Shown here: positions 34,715 through 43,300 of the stretch, piece after piece
Layout: the number at the start of each line of letters is the position of its first letter
Position numbering within the stretch: the stretch's first letter is position 1
NCBI GenBank assembly: GCA_948543815.1
Contig: CAOVHW010000002.1
Location: forward strand, 100,700 to 164,699
From: an uncultured Eubacteriales bacterium
Lineage (GTDB): Bacteria; Bacillota; Clostridia; Lachnospirales; CAMVHY01
DNA: 64,000 nt
Direction: 5' to 3'
Translations under genes and position numbers: made by a program
Notes under the pieces: model-generated
Seen by the model: the letters and a program-made list of their open reading frames with translations, nothing else
Told to the model about the DNA's origin: nothing
Databases searched by the model: none

Positions 34715-36664
34715 CTATATTTTCAAATCATAATTTTTTATAAAATTTTCCTCTGTGATGATAGGAATCCCAAGTGTTATAGCTTTTTGATTTTTTTCAG
34801 ATTTAGATGACAAATTATTATTTATTAAAGCAGTAGTTTTTTTTGAGACTGAGGAAGAAACTTTTCCGCCAAGCATTTCGATAAAATTTATAAATTCCTT
34901 ACGATTTTTAAATTTTTCAAGATCACCGGTAATAACAAAGGATAATCCATTCAAAATTTTATCATCGGTAACAGTTACTGATTTAAAATTCAATATCGGT
35001 AAAATTTTGTCAAGGAGTTCAATATTTTCGATGTCAGAAAAATATTCGCAAACAGATTTTGCAATAGCCGATCCAAAACCATGAATATTATTAATTTCAT
35101 CAAACGTTGCCGATTTTATTTTTTCAATATCATTGTTAAATTCCATGCACAAACTTTTAGCATTACTAAGCCCAACACGATTTATACCTAACGCATAAAT
35201 TAAGTTATATAAAAAAACATTTTTGGATTTTTCAATTGCTGTCATTAAATTTGTATAAAGTTTGTGATTTTTATTAGGACTTTTTGAATCAAGTACTTGG
35301 TAAAATTTTATTTCCTGCTCATACTTTTTTAATTCATAGATGTCAGTATAATTTTTCAAAAATCCATGCGCGACAAATTTTTTTATAATCATTTCTGATA
35401 AACCTTCGATATTCATTGCGTCACGGCTCGCAAAATGTACGAGCGACATAATTAATTTTGCGCTGCAATTTGGATTTACACAATATAAAAATTTTCCACT
35501 GTTAATCTGAATAATTTCGGTGTTGTGATGACAAACCGGACACTTCTTAGGAATTTGCGCATTGTTACTACGTGTCAAATTATCAGCAATTTGCGGAATA
35601 ATCATATTAGCTTTGTAAACTTTTATTGTATCGCCAATCCCCAATTCTAAATTATTTATGAAATTTATGTTATGAAGTGATGCTTTATTTATTTTTGTCC
35701 CATCGAGCTCAATAGGCTCAAATATCGCAATCGGATTTATTAAACCAGTCCGCGATGTATTCCACTCAATATCCAAAAGTTTTGTCGTTTTCGTTTCATC
35801 CGCCCATTTAAAAGCAATTGAATCGCGTGGAAATTTATTTGTAACGCCAAGAAATTTACTGTATGCAATATCGTCCAAAGTTAAAACTAATCCGTCGGCG
35901 GCAAAACCAAAATTTTTAACACGCGATTTAAAGTCCGCGACATCATCAAAAATTTTTTGTGCATCAGTAATTTTAAACTCAACAACATCAAAGCCTAAAT
36001 TTTTAAGCCATAGCAATTTTTGCATTTTAGAATTTTTAAAATCAATATCTTTTGACAAAACCAAATCAAATGCAAAAAAATGAACTGGCCTATTAGTTTG
36101 CGGTATCAAATTGCGAACGGTTCCACTGCAAAGATTTCTCGGATTTTTATACTTAAAATTTTCATTTATAGCATTAAAATTTTCGTAAGAAATTACAGCT
36201 TCACCGCGCACAATTAATTTTTTGGTATAAGAAATTTTTTTCGGCAAGTTTGTAAAAATACTTGCATTATGTGTAATATCTTCGCCAATTTCACCGTTAC
36301 CACGCGTAATTATTTGACGTAAATTTCCACTGTCATATATCAAAACAATTGTCAGCCCATCAAGTTTCCATGAAAGCAAACCGATTTTATCTGTCAAAAA
36401 TTCTTTAAGTTTATCAATGCTTTTTGTTTTGTCAAGTGATAACATTTTTTTTTCATGAACAACTTTTTTTAACGCATTGCTAATTTTTGCACCAACCTTT
36501 TGAGTTGGACTATCTGGTAAAATCACATTTAATTTTTTTTCAAGATTTATTAATTCATCATACAATTTGTCATATTCATAATCAGAAATTAATTCATCGT
36601 CGGAATTATAATATGCAAAGGAAGCTTGATTAAGTTTGTCAACTAAATTTTTCATTTGTTCCAT
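34715..36664 (-). CDS. ligA: NAD-dependent DNA ligase
   Basis: LigA, 649 residues, seals nicks during replication and repair using NAD+. Domain Ia (SYYNSDDELISDYEYD-like NAD-binding segment at 17-32), the adenylation motif KLDG with active-site Lys near residue 104 (LSWKLDGLTIVL; most LigA have KIDG), TRGNGEIGEDITHN, OB-fold, a four-Cys zinc finger (CPVC near 395, then YCVNPNC), helix-hairpin-helix repeats and a C-terminal BRCT domain (LSFVITGDLEKFKNR). GGAG precedes the ATG. pcrA, usually adjacent, is absent. The catalytic loop is somewhat divergent but complete. No other gene is in the 50 bases upstream of the GerMN gene. Confidence 0.97.
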   Translation of the reverse strand: MEQMKNLVDKLNQASFAYYNSDDELISDYEYDKLYDELINLEKKLNVILPDSPTQKVGAKISNALKKVVHEKKMLSLDKTKSIDKLKEFLTDKIGLLSWKLDGLTIVLIYDSGNLRQIITRGNGEIGEDITHNASIFTNLPKKISYTKKLIVRGEAVISYENFNAINENFKYKNPRNLCSGTVRNLIPQTNRPVHFFAFDLVLSKDIDFKNSKMQKLLWLKNLGFDVVEFKITDAQKIFDDVADFKSRVKNFGFAADGLVLTLDDIAYSKFLGVTNKFPRDSIAFKWADETKTTKLLDIEWNTSRTGLINPIAIFEPIELDGTKINKASLHNINFINNLELGIGDTIKVYKANMIIPQIADNLTRSNNAQIPKKCPVCHHNTEIIQINSGKFLYCVNPNCSAKLIMSLVHFASRDAMNIEGLSEMIIKKFVAHGFLKNYTDIYELKKYEQEIKFYQVLDSKSPNKNHKLYTNLMTAIEKSKNVFLYNLIYALGINRVGLSNAKSLCMEFNNDIEKIKSATFDEINNIHGFGSAIAKSVCEYFSDIENIELLDKILPILNFKSVTVTDDKILNGLSFVITGDLEKFKNRKEFINFIEMLGGKVSSSVSKKTTALINNNLSSKSEKNQKAITLGIPIITEENFIKNYDLKI

Positions 36665-36676
36665 AAAATTTTTCTC

Positions 36677-37117
36677 CTATCGATTTAATTGCCAAATTTC
36701 AAAATTTAAATAGCCCGCATAAATCAGCCAAAAAATATATGGCAACATTAACGTTGCAGCAATAATATTTGTTTTTGAAAATTCTTTCGTAGTAATTATA
36801 ACCATAATGAACAAGAAAATCAGCCAAATAAATGAAAACAATTTTAGATCCAGGCCAAAAAAAAATATTGGCCATAAAAAATTTATCAAAAGTTGCATCG
36901 AATATAAATAATTCGCCTTCTTATTCTCACTCGCTAAAAAATTTGCTATCGCCATCAAAAAATATAAGATAACCCAAACAATAGGAAAAATAAATCCGGG
37001 CACAGAAAATGATGGTTTTATAAAATTTAAATATTTAGTTGAAATATCTCCGACAAGAAAGTTACTCAAAAATCCAATGAATTCCGCTATCAATAAATTA
37101 AAAATAAGACTTAACAA
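36677..37117 (-). CDS. tspO: TspO/MBR family protein
   Basis: A 146-residue tryptophan-rich sensory protein homologue with five hydrophobic helices. The family signature region is SFSVPGFIFPIVWVILYFLMA, which corresponds to the conserved KPSFxPPxxxFxxVWxxLY stretch (the K-P-S-F is at residues 34-37). TspO proteins bind tetrapyrroles and steroids and affect stress and porphyrin handling. TTG 37117 is chosen: AGGTGA lies six bases before it, and the GTG at 37126 overlaps that site. A hairpin with T run sits just upstream of the ribosome binding site, so expression may be controlled by premature termination. ligA follows 12 bases downstream and is probably co-transcribed. Confidence 0.88.
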   Translation of the reverse strand: MLSLIFNLLIAEFIGFLSNFLVGDISTKYLNFIKPSFSVPGFIFPIVWVILYFLMAIANFLASENKKANYLYSMQLLINFLWPIFFFGLDLKLFSFIWLIFLFIMVIITTKEFSKTNIIAATLMLPYIFWLIYAGYLNFEIWQLNR

Positions 37118-37133
37118 AAAAATCACCTCAAAT

Positions 37134-37171
37134 AAAAAAATCCATTACATATAAAATATGCAATGGATTTT
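37134..37171 (-). promoter_or_regulatory. Hairpin with T run in the tspO leader (possible attenuator)
   Basis: Minus strand AAAATCCATTGCATAT, loop TTT, ATATGTAATGGATTTT then more T residues, about ten bases before the ribosome binding site. It has terminator form but lies upstream of, not after, the gene. Confidence 0.5.
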
Positions 37172-37219
37172 ATTTTGTTGATATATTTCTTATATATAAA
37201 GTAAAAATAATCACAATGC

Positions 37220-37248
37220 TTTACATATTCGGTTTGATTTGATAAAAT
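37220..37248 (+). promoter_or_regulatory. Promoter of the DUF2974-like gene
   Basis: TTTACA, 17 bases, TAAAAT, 30 bases before ATG 37279. Good sigma-A match. Confidence 0.6.
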
Positions 37249-37278
37249 ATATATATATGTAATATGGAGATGATAAAC

Positions 37279-38763
37279 ATGCAAAATCAAATTGAATTTT
37301 CTTCTCATGAAATTAAAATAATTGTGGTCTCTATCGTATTAAATATATTGGCTTATGTAATAAGTTCTGATGATACTGCTTTAATTGATAGTAATATAAA
37401 CGAAATAATTTCAAAAAAAATTAGTGAATTAAATGATATAAAAATAGAATTAGAATTAGAAAGAAGCAATATTGATAGTAATGATAAAGAAGCTAAAAAA
37501 GAATTTGCTAAAAAAGAATCACAATTTAACAAGGATATTAAAAATTTATCTGCTGTAATGGCTTTTGTAAATGAAAATCCGGATATTGGTGAAATGCAAC
37601 TTGTAGCAACAAGCGGAATGTTTAAGGGCAGCAACGGAAATAGAGAGTTCAACTCAGGAATCAATACATTTGCATTTTATGATAAAACAACTAAAACTAT
37701 AGTAATCGCTGAACGTGGAACAGTTCCTGGAGAATGGGGAGACAATCAATATATGGTTACAAATGCTTTCACTGGCCAAGATTATCTAGCACTACAATTA
37801 CGTAAAAGATTTAATGCTGAATTTCAAGAGAAAGATATTGAAATAGAAAAGGTAATTGAAACTGGACATTCAAAAGGTGGCAATAAATCTTTAAAAAGTC
37901 ATATTTTTTATATCACGCAAGAAATAAATAAAATTGTCGAAAGTTCTGAAACTCCAGAAAATAAAATAAAAGCAATTAATAATTTATTAGAAAAATATTA
38001 TTGCATAACTGAGAATGCCCCGTGGTTATCTAATGAGACAATGGAATTTTTTCAAATGCAATTAGAACCTGCTTACAAAAATGGACTTATTCCTAGACCT
38101 GAAATTTTTATAAAACAAATATTAGCTAAAAATATTATTATAGTAAATTGTGAAAATGATTATGTTAGCGCCATTAATGAACAAAATGTATTTGGTAAAA
38201 AATATATAACTGAACAAACACATGGTACAGTGTTTGATGCTCATGCACCATTTATTTTTTTGGATATAGATGAAGATTTTGTTTTTAATGGCAAATTACC
38301 TAAAAGAAAAAATGAATATGGAAAAATTCATATTACGTCACAAGATATTTTTGCAGATGTCAATAATTTGTCATCAGGCAAAAAAACTAGTGTACTTAAT
38401 TTTTCTATGGTTACAGTGGATGATATCCTTATAAATAATTCAAATAAAAATATAACTAGACAAAATAATTATGTAGCGTTAAATCAAACTGAACAAAAAG
38501 AAATTAATAAAGCAAAATTTAAAGATGGATTAATGTTTTTGGGAATTGCTATAAAAACATTTTTTATAAAAGCATTATTAGTAATTATATTGGCAATAAT
38601 AAAAATCCCACAAAAAATAAATGCTGCAAAAAATTTTGAAACATTATCCGCTAAATATACAAATAGTTTAGAAAAAAAATCATTATTAAAAGATAACAAC
38701 TATATTGAAAATCAAGTTCCTCAAAGTCTAAAACAATTGCAATTAAAAGAAATGACAAATTAA
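37279..38763 (+). CDS. Membrane-linked DUF2974/Mbeg1-like alpha/beta hydrolase
   Basis: A 494-residue protein with a lipase-like core. An N-terminal hydrophobic segment (IIVVSIVLNILAYVIS, residues 12-27) is followed by a charged coiled-coil stretch (30-85) and a domain with VIAERGTVPGEWGDN (compare FRGT of class 3 lipases) and TGHSKGGNKS near residue 200, the nucleophile elbow form found in DUF2974/Mbeg1-like proteins. NIIIVNCENDYVSAIN near 300 may supply the acidic residue and AHAPFIF or THGTVFDAH the His. A second hydrophobic helix (MFLGIAIKTFFIKALLVIIL) lies at about 420-440. ATG 37279 follows GGAGATGA; an upstream ATG at 37264 overlaps that site. Substrate unknown. Confidence 0.75.
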   Translation: MQNQIEFSSHEIKIIVVSIVLNILAYVISSDDTALIDSNINEIISKKISELNDIKIELELERSNIDSNDKEAKKEFAKKESQFNKDIKNLSAVMAFVNENPDIGEMQLVATSGMFKGSNGNREFNSGINTFAFYDKTTKTIVIAERGTVPGEWGDNQYMVTNAFTGQDYLALQLRKRFNAEFQEKDIEIEKVIETGHSKGGNKSLKSHIFYITQEINKIVESSETPENKIKAINNLLEKYYCITENAPWLSNETMEFFQMQLEPAYKNGLIPRPEIFIKQILAKNIIIVNCENDYVSAINEQNVFGKKYITEQTHGTVFDAHAPFIFLDIDEDFVFNGKLPKRKNEYGKIHITSQDIFADVNNLSSGKKTSVLNFSMVTVDDILINNSNKNITRQNNYVALNQTEQKEINKAKFKDGLMFLGIAIKTFFIKALLVIILAIIKIPQKINAAKNFETLSAKYTNSLEKKSLLKDNNYIENQVPQSLKQLQLKEMTN

Positions 38764-38840
38764 CATTAATGTTATTATTTAAAATGTAAATCGTGTATTT
38801 TACAAATAAATTTTCATATGTTTACACAAATTTTTTCGAT

Positions 38841-38885
38841 TTTTTTCATAAATCAGTTTCAAAGAAACGATTTATGCAAAAAAAT
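38841..38885. repeat. Inverted repeat between convergent genes
   Basis: CATAAATCAGTTTC, loop AAA, GAAACGATTTATG, flanked by T on the left and A on the right so the stem can extend. It lacks a T run after the stem on either strand, so it is not a classical terminator. Confidence 0.6.
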
Positions 38886-38889
38886 GATT

Positions 38890-39627
38890 TTAGAAATTTT
38901 CATATATTTCCTTCAATTGTCGCGTATAATTTTTATTATCATCATAAATAATTAACGGCGGTAAAATTTTCAACATACTTTTTGAATTTTTAACGCCCTC
39001 AATCAAAATTAATTGAGATGGCAAATTAATAAATGAATGTACAATTTGTAAAGTTTTTGGTTCTAAATTAAATTTTCGCATAAAATAAAAAATATCTGTC
39101 AATCTTTGCGGACGATGTACCATAAAAAATTTACCGCCATTTTTTAAAACAGTAGCAGCATTTGAAATTACGTCTGTAATATTACACAAAATTTCGTGGC
39201 GTGCAATAGCCTTCGCCATATTTTTATTTATCGCTCCCGAATTTAAATACGGTGGATTTGTAACTACAACGTCAAATTTATTTTTATAATTTTGTCCAAT
39301 ATTTTTGACATCACCATGAATAATTTCAATTTTATCTTGTAAATTGTTGAGCAAAAGATTTCGCCTTGCTAAATCAACACATTCATTTTGAATTTCCAAA
39401 CCAATAATTTTTTTGACATTTAATTTTGCCGCTAAAAGAATACATATGACACCATTACCACAACCCAAATCGATAATGGTGTCATTTTTTTTGGCACGCA
39501 CAAAATTTGCTAACAAAACAGAATCCAGTCCGAAACAAAATTTTTGTGGATCCTGAATAATTTTGTAATTACTGAAGTTCAAATTATCTAATCTTTCATT
39601 TTTATTGATAAAAAAATTTTCTGACAT
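38890..39627 (-). CDS. tRNA1(Val) (adenine-N6)-methyltransferase family protein (TrmN6/YabB)
   Basis: A 245-residue class I SAM-dependent methyltransferase. The opening NERLDNLNFSNYKIIQDPQKF and FGLDSVLLANF are typical of the YabB/TrmN6 family; motif I is IDLGCGNGVICILLA near residue 45, and VVTNPPYLNSG near residue 115 is the NPPY catalytic motif of N6-adenine methyltransferases. Homologues modify A37 of tRNA-Val or act on other RNAs. ATG 39627 matches the family N terminus; an ATG at 39651 would add eight hydrophobic residues. The start lies at the end of the T run of the upstream terminator, and no clear ribosome binding site is seen. Confidence 0.9.
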   Translation of the reverse strand: MSENFFINKNERLDNLNFSNYKIIQDPQKFCFGLDSVLLANFVRAKKNDTIIDLGCGNGVICILLAAKLNVKKIIGLEIQNECVDLARRNLLLNNLQDKIEIIHGDVKNIGQNYKNKFDVVVTNPPYLNSGAINKNMAKAIARHEILCNITDVISNAATVLKNGGKFFMVHRPQRLTDIFYFMRKFNLEPKTLQIVHSFINLPSQLILIEGVKNSKSMLKILPPLIIYDDNKNYTRQLKEIYENF

Positions 39628-39673
39628 AAAAAAAATAATCAACCCAATCATTTTCGTAATTAGGTTAATTATT
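39628..39673 (-). terminator. Strong terminator between transporter gene and methyltransferase gene
   Basis: Minus strand 17-bp stem with several G-T pairs (AATAATTAACCTAATTA and TGATTGGGTTGATTATT), six-base loop and an eight-T run that touches the methyltransferase ATG. Confidence 0.85.
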
Positions 39674-39697
39674 ATTTAAACGTTTTATTTTGTCAAG

Positions 39698-41083
39698 TTA
39701 ATTTTTTTGTTTTTTCTCATAAAATGATAACATTAAACAAATTATTAAGCAAATAAAAGCTGACGTTCCCCAAAAAATAATTGCACCTTGCCAACCTAAA
39801 TTATCTACCATGTAACCTGTTCCAACAGCTGATAATGTCGCACCGATATATCCAAATAATCCAGTAAAACCAATTGAAGCGGAAGCAACTTTTTTGGAAC
39901 TACTTTCAACTGCACAAATTCCACCAATTAACATTTGTGGACCAGCCGTAAACATTCCAACTAATGCAACACAAATGAAATCTAAAATGCCGCCTTTAGC
40001 AATTGCAAGGCCAACTAAACTTATCATTAAACCAATCAAAAATAATATATTAACGAGCGTTCGGTTACCTTTAAAAACTTTATCTGAAAGAACCCCAGCT
40101 AATATTGTACCAAACGCGCCAACAATAGCTAATGAACTTAGTTTCGATGTTGCAAGTGGAAGTGAATTACCTTTTACTTCAACAAGATATTTAACAAGCC
40201 AATCTTCCGTTCCAAATCTAACTATGTAAACAAAAACGTACGCTATTGCCAGCATCCATATAACAGGATTGCAAATAATGTGCTTTTTAAATATTTCAAA
40301 GTAAGAAAGATTTGCCTCTTCATCTTCAGAATTATTTTTTGCTGCCGGTTCATTTTTATATTCTTCAACTTCCGGTAACCCTAAAGTTTGTGGCTTATCA
40401 CGCAATCTATCAAACAACCAAAGGCCTGTTATGACACAAAGTATTCCGGGGATCCAAAAAGCTGCATGCCAACCAAATTTGTCAATTACAAGCCCTGAAA
40501 CCATAACAGCGGCAAAAACACCAACTTGATGTGAAGTTGACCAAATAGCCCATTTTGTAGCACGTTCAGAATTAGAGAACCAATATGACAAACTTTTTGC
40601 AACTGGCGGAAAACCCATTGACTGAAACCAACCATTTGCGCCCCAGAAAAAACAAAAAAACCACAATAAAATAGTAGAAGAAGGTAAACCGAAAAAAGAT
40701 ATTTGTCCCGGAGTTATAAAGAAAGCTGAAAGAGCAAAACAAATATTACAAATAGCGGAAGCAATTAATGCAGTAGGTAAAAATGTTCTAACATTTGATT
40801 TGTCAGCAAGAATACCATTAACAAATTTTCCGATACCATAAGTTATGTACAAGGATGAACCTAAGAGTCCGAGATTTGTATTAGAAAAGTTTAAAGCTTT
40901 TGCCATAGCAGGTAAAGCTACTGCGATATTTTTTCTGCAAACGTGAAACATAACATACGCAATATAGCTAGAATAAAAGATTTGCCATCTGTAACGTTTA
41001 TACATTTGGTTAACTTTTTTTTCATCTTTAATTAATTCTTTAGTCGGTGGTTCTTTAAAAAAATTAATAAAAGCATTTGACAT
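39698..41083 (-). CDS. Organophosphate:phosphate antiporter (GlpT/UhpT family MFS)
   Basis: A 461-residue MFS transporter of the organophosphate:inorganic phosphate antiporter family, which imports sugar or glycerol phosphates in exchange for phosphate. Twelve helices can be traced; the family marks are RYRWQIFYSSYIAYVMFHVC with RKNIAVALPAM, GKFVNGILADKSNVR and GANGWFQSMGFPPVAKSLSYW, WSTSHQVG, and the loop-7 region YIVRFGTEDWLVKYL. The substrate (glycerol-3-phosphate, hexose phosphate or phosphoglycerate) cannot be fixed; no two-component uhpAB or glpQ genes are adjacent. AGGAG precedes the ATG at 41083. The gene ends in a strong terminator. pncB lies 32 bases upstream in the same direction. 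Confidence 0.92.
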   Translation of the reverse strand: MSNAFINFFKEPPTKELIKDEKKVNQMYKRYRWQIFYSSYIAYVMFHVCRKNIAVALPAMAKALNFSNTNLGLLGSSLYITYGIGKFVNGILADKSNVRTFLPTALIASAICNICFALSAFFITPGQISFFGLPSSTILLWFFCFFWGANGWFQSMGFPPVAKSLSYWFSNSERATKWAIWSTSHQVGVFAAVMVSGLVIDKFGWHAAFWIPGILCVITGLWLFDRLRDKPQTLGLPEVEEYKNEPAAKNNSEDEEANLSYFEIFKKHIICNPVIWMLAIAYVFVYIVRFGTEDWLVKYLVEVKGNSLPLATSKLSSLAIVGAFGTILAGVLSDKVFKGNRTLVNILFLIGLMISLVGLAIAKGGILDFICVALVGMFTAGPQMLIGGICAVESSSKKVASASIGFTGLFGYIGATLSAVGTGYMVDNLGWQGAIIFWGTSAFICLIICLMLSFYEKKQKN

Positions 41084-41115
41084 AACAACATACTCCTTTT
41101 AAAATTTTTTATTTA

Positions 41116-42561
41116 TCAAACAAATTCATTAAGCAAAGAATTTTTAACGTGCAATAAATCATTTGACAAATCAACAGGCATAATTTCCGGATTAACAATT
41201 CGTTTATATTCGTCCCACAAAGTATCGAGTTGCGAACTACAATAATTTTTAATCTGTGAAACGCTTGGGAAATCATAAACTTTTTTTCCATTCAAAATAA
41301 TTGGTGTCAACATTTTACGAATGGTATAAGAATTTTTTTGAAAGGTCATCTTTTTCCATGGTGCATTTGGATCAAATATAGTTAAATCATTATCTGTAGG
41401 AAATTTTTCGTCGTATAAACCTAACAAATCTGCCTTGATTTTATTTGATTTATTTTCGTAAATTCTAAAAATTTGTTTGAAACATGGCGTACTTATTTTT
41501 TCAGGATTTTCTGAAATTTTAATTTTAGGCTGCATCACTCCATTTTCATTTTCTATGGCAACTAATTTATAAACGCCACCAAGTGAAGGATTTGTGTCAG
41601 CCGTAATTAATTTTGTACCAATCCCCCACGTATTTATTTTTGCATCTTGTAGCTTTAACGCAGAAATTAAATTTTCATCTAAATCATTTGAAACAACGAT
41701 ATCGGCATCGAATAAATTTTCATTGTCAAGCATTTTACGAATTTCTTTTGTAAGATATGCGAAGTCTCCACTATCCAGGCGTACACCAAATTTCTTTGGC
41801 TTAATTCCTTTTTGAAACATTTCTTTAAAAACTTTAATCGCATTCAAAATGCCCGACTTCAAAGTATTATAAGTATCAATAAGTAAAATACAGTTGTCGG
41901 GAAATTGCCGCGCATATTCGCAAAATGCCTCATACTCACTCGGAAAACTCATTATCCAACTATGCGAATGAGTTCCGCTCACAGGAATATCAAAAAGTTT
42001 CGCTGCCAATACATTACTCGTTGCATCAAATCCACCAATAATACTAGCGCGCGTACCAAAAATTGCTGCATCAGGACCTTGAGCACGACGTAAACCAAAT
42101 TCAAAAATTACATCATTGCCAACAGCTTGCCTAATTCGTGCGGCTTTAGTTGCTATTAAAGTTTGATGGTTAATAATATTAAGTAAAGTGGATTCTAAAA
42201 ATTGAGCTTGTATGATTGGCGCCCTTACTACTAATAATGGTTCATTTGAGAAAACTAAATCACCTTCTTTTACCGCAAAAATATCGCCGGTAAATTTAAA
42301 ATGACGAAGATAATTCAAAAAATCATTAGTAAAACAATTTTGGGAAGCCAAAAAATTTATATCGTCATCTGAAAAATTTATATTCAAAATGTAATCAATA
42401 GCTTGCTGGAGGCCAGCAGCAATTATGTAGCCATTACCGAAAGGATTTTTCCGGCAATATAAATCGAAAATAGAAATTCTTTCAGATGTACCACTTAAAA
42501 AAAATCCTTGCATCATAGTTAATTCATAGAAATCAGTTAAGAGTGACAAATTTTTTTCCAT
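41116..42561 (-). CDS. pncB: Nicotinate phosphoribosyltransferase
   Basis: NAPRTase, 481 residues, converts nicotinate and PRPP to nicotinate mononucleotide with ATP, the first step of the Preiss-Handler NAD salvage route. Key segments: LTDFYELTMMQGFF at the start, FEFGLRRAQGPDAAIFGTR near residue 150, and PVSGTHSHSWIMSFPSE near 195, whose His is the expected phosphorylation site. VRLDSGDFAYLTKEIRK and INTWGIGTKLITADTNPSLGGVYKL-type sequence (residues 295-320) follow. AGGAG precedes the ATG. Together with nadE and nadK in this window it supports NAD supply from nicotinate. yunB lies 14 bases downstream of its start side and may share transcription. Confidence 0.96.
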   Translation of the reverse strand: MEKNLSLLTDFYELTMMQGFFLSGTSERISIFDLYCRKNPFGNGYIIAAGLQQAIDYILNINFSDDDINFLASQNCFTNDFLNYLRHFKFTGDIFAVKEGDLVFSNEPLLVVRAPIIQAQFLESTLLNIINHQTLIATKAARIRQAVGNDVIFEFGLRRAQGPDAAIFGTRASIIGGFDATSNVLAAKLFDIPVSGTHSHSWIMSFPSEYEAFCEYARQFPDNCILLIDTYNTLKSGILNAIKVFKEMFQKGIKPKKFGVRLDSGDFAYLTKEIRKMLDNENLFDADIVVSNDLDENLISALKLQDAKINTWGIGTKLITADTNPSLGGVYKLVAIENENGVMQPKIKISENPEKISTPCFKQIFRIYENKSNKIKADLLGLYDEKFPTDNDLTIFDPNAPWKKMTFQKNSYTIRKMLTPIILNGKKVYDFPSVSQIKNYCSSQLDTLWDEYKRIVNPEIMPVDLSNDLLHVKNSLLNEFV

Positions 42562-42575
42562 AATAATACTCCTAA

Positions 42576-43232
42576 TTAATTGAAAAAATTTTTTGCGCCC
42601 ATTATTGTTGGGACATCTCCATTAATAATTGTATTAATAAGTGGTATTTTTTTTCGGAAAGTAATTTGTTTTCTTATAATTGGATTAACGACTTGGCAAA
42701 AAAATTTTACATCTAACCAAATTTGAAAATTAGTTTGATTAATACCGGCACTAATAAATTTTGATTCGTAATCAATTAAAGCGTTACCATTAGGCATCAT
42801 TTTAATAGTGATAGATGGCCCCATAAAGTTAAAGAAATTAATACCGCAAAGAGATGAGATAATAGCACCGATAGGGATTTTAATAGAATTAGTACCTAAA
42901 TTTAAGAATTCATTAGGGATTGAAATAGCTAATTGCGAACAAAATTCATTAATTAAAATAGTATTAGCGGATAAGGAAATAATTTTGCCATCTTCTACAT
43001 TTATATTACAAAAATTATCAGAAGTCAAACGGTTTTTTGTGGTAAGTCGTGAGACAGCATGATGGATTGCCAAATTAATTTGATTATTCATAATGAATTT
43101 AGATTCAATGATAGCGGACTCCATAAGGAATTTATCAGTAATAAAGATGAAGTAAATTAACAAAATTATTACAGATAAAGAAAAAAGTTTGAGGAGAGGG
43201 AATTTTTTTTTTGAACGAAAATAATATTTCAT
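42576..43232 (-). CDS. yunB: Sporulation protein YunB
   Basis: YunB, a 218-residue mother-cell protein of the sigma-E regulon; mutants in B. subtilis show sporulation defects, but the biochemical role is unknown. One N-terminal membrane helix (LFSLSVIILLIYFIFI, residues 16-31) leads into an extracytoplasmic domain with family phrases NLAIHHAV, VEDGKIISLSANTILINEF, IKIPIGAIISSL and a C-terminal KIPLINTIINGDVPTI. No ribosome binding site can be found before ATG 43232. TTGACG with AATAAT 17 bases later ends only four bases from the ATG, so the transcript may be nearly leaderless. pncB starts downstream on the same strand after 14 bases. Confidence 0.9.
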   Translation of the reverse strand: MKYYFRSKKKFPLLKLFSLSVIILLIYFIFITDKFLMESAIIESKFIMNNQINLAIHHAVSRLTTKNRLTSDNFCNINVEDGKIISLSANTILINEFCSQLAISIPNEFLNLGTNSIKIPIGAIISSLCGINFFNFMGPSITIKMMPNGNALIDYESKFISAGINQTNFQIWLDVKFFCQVVNPIIRKQITFRKKIPLINTIINGDVPTIMGAKNFFN

Positions 43233-43300
43233 AGAATTATTTTATTCAAAAAAGATTCCGTCAAGACTCAAACTTATAAATTTTTTCCTTTGATATTTTT

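Noticed and set aside
38841..38885. Classical terminator between the hydrolase and methyltransferase genes
   Set aside because: The inverted repeat has A rather than T after the stem on both strands, so it is listed only as a repeat.
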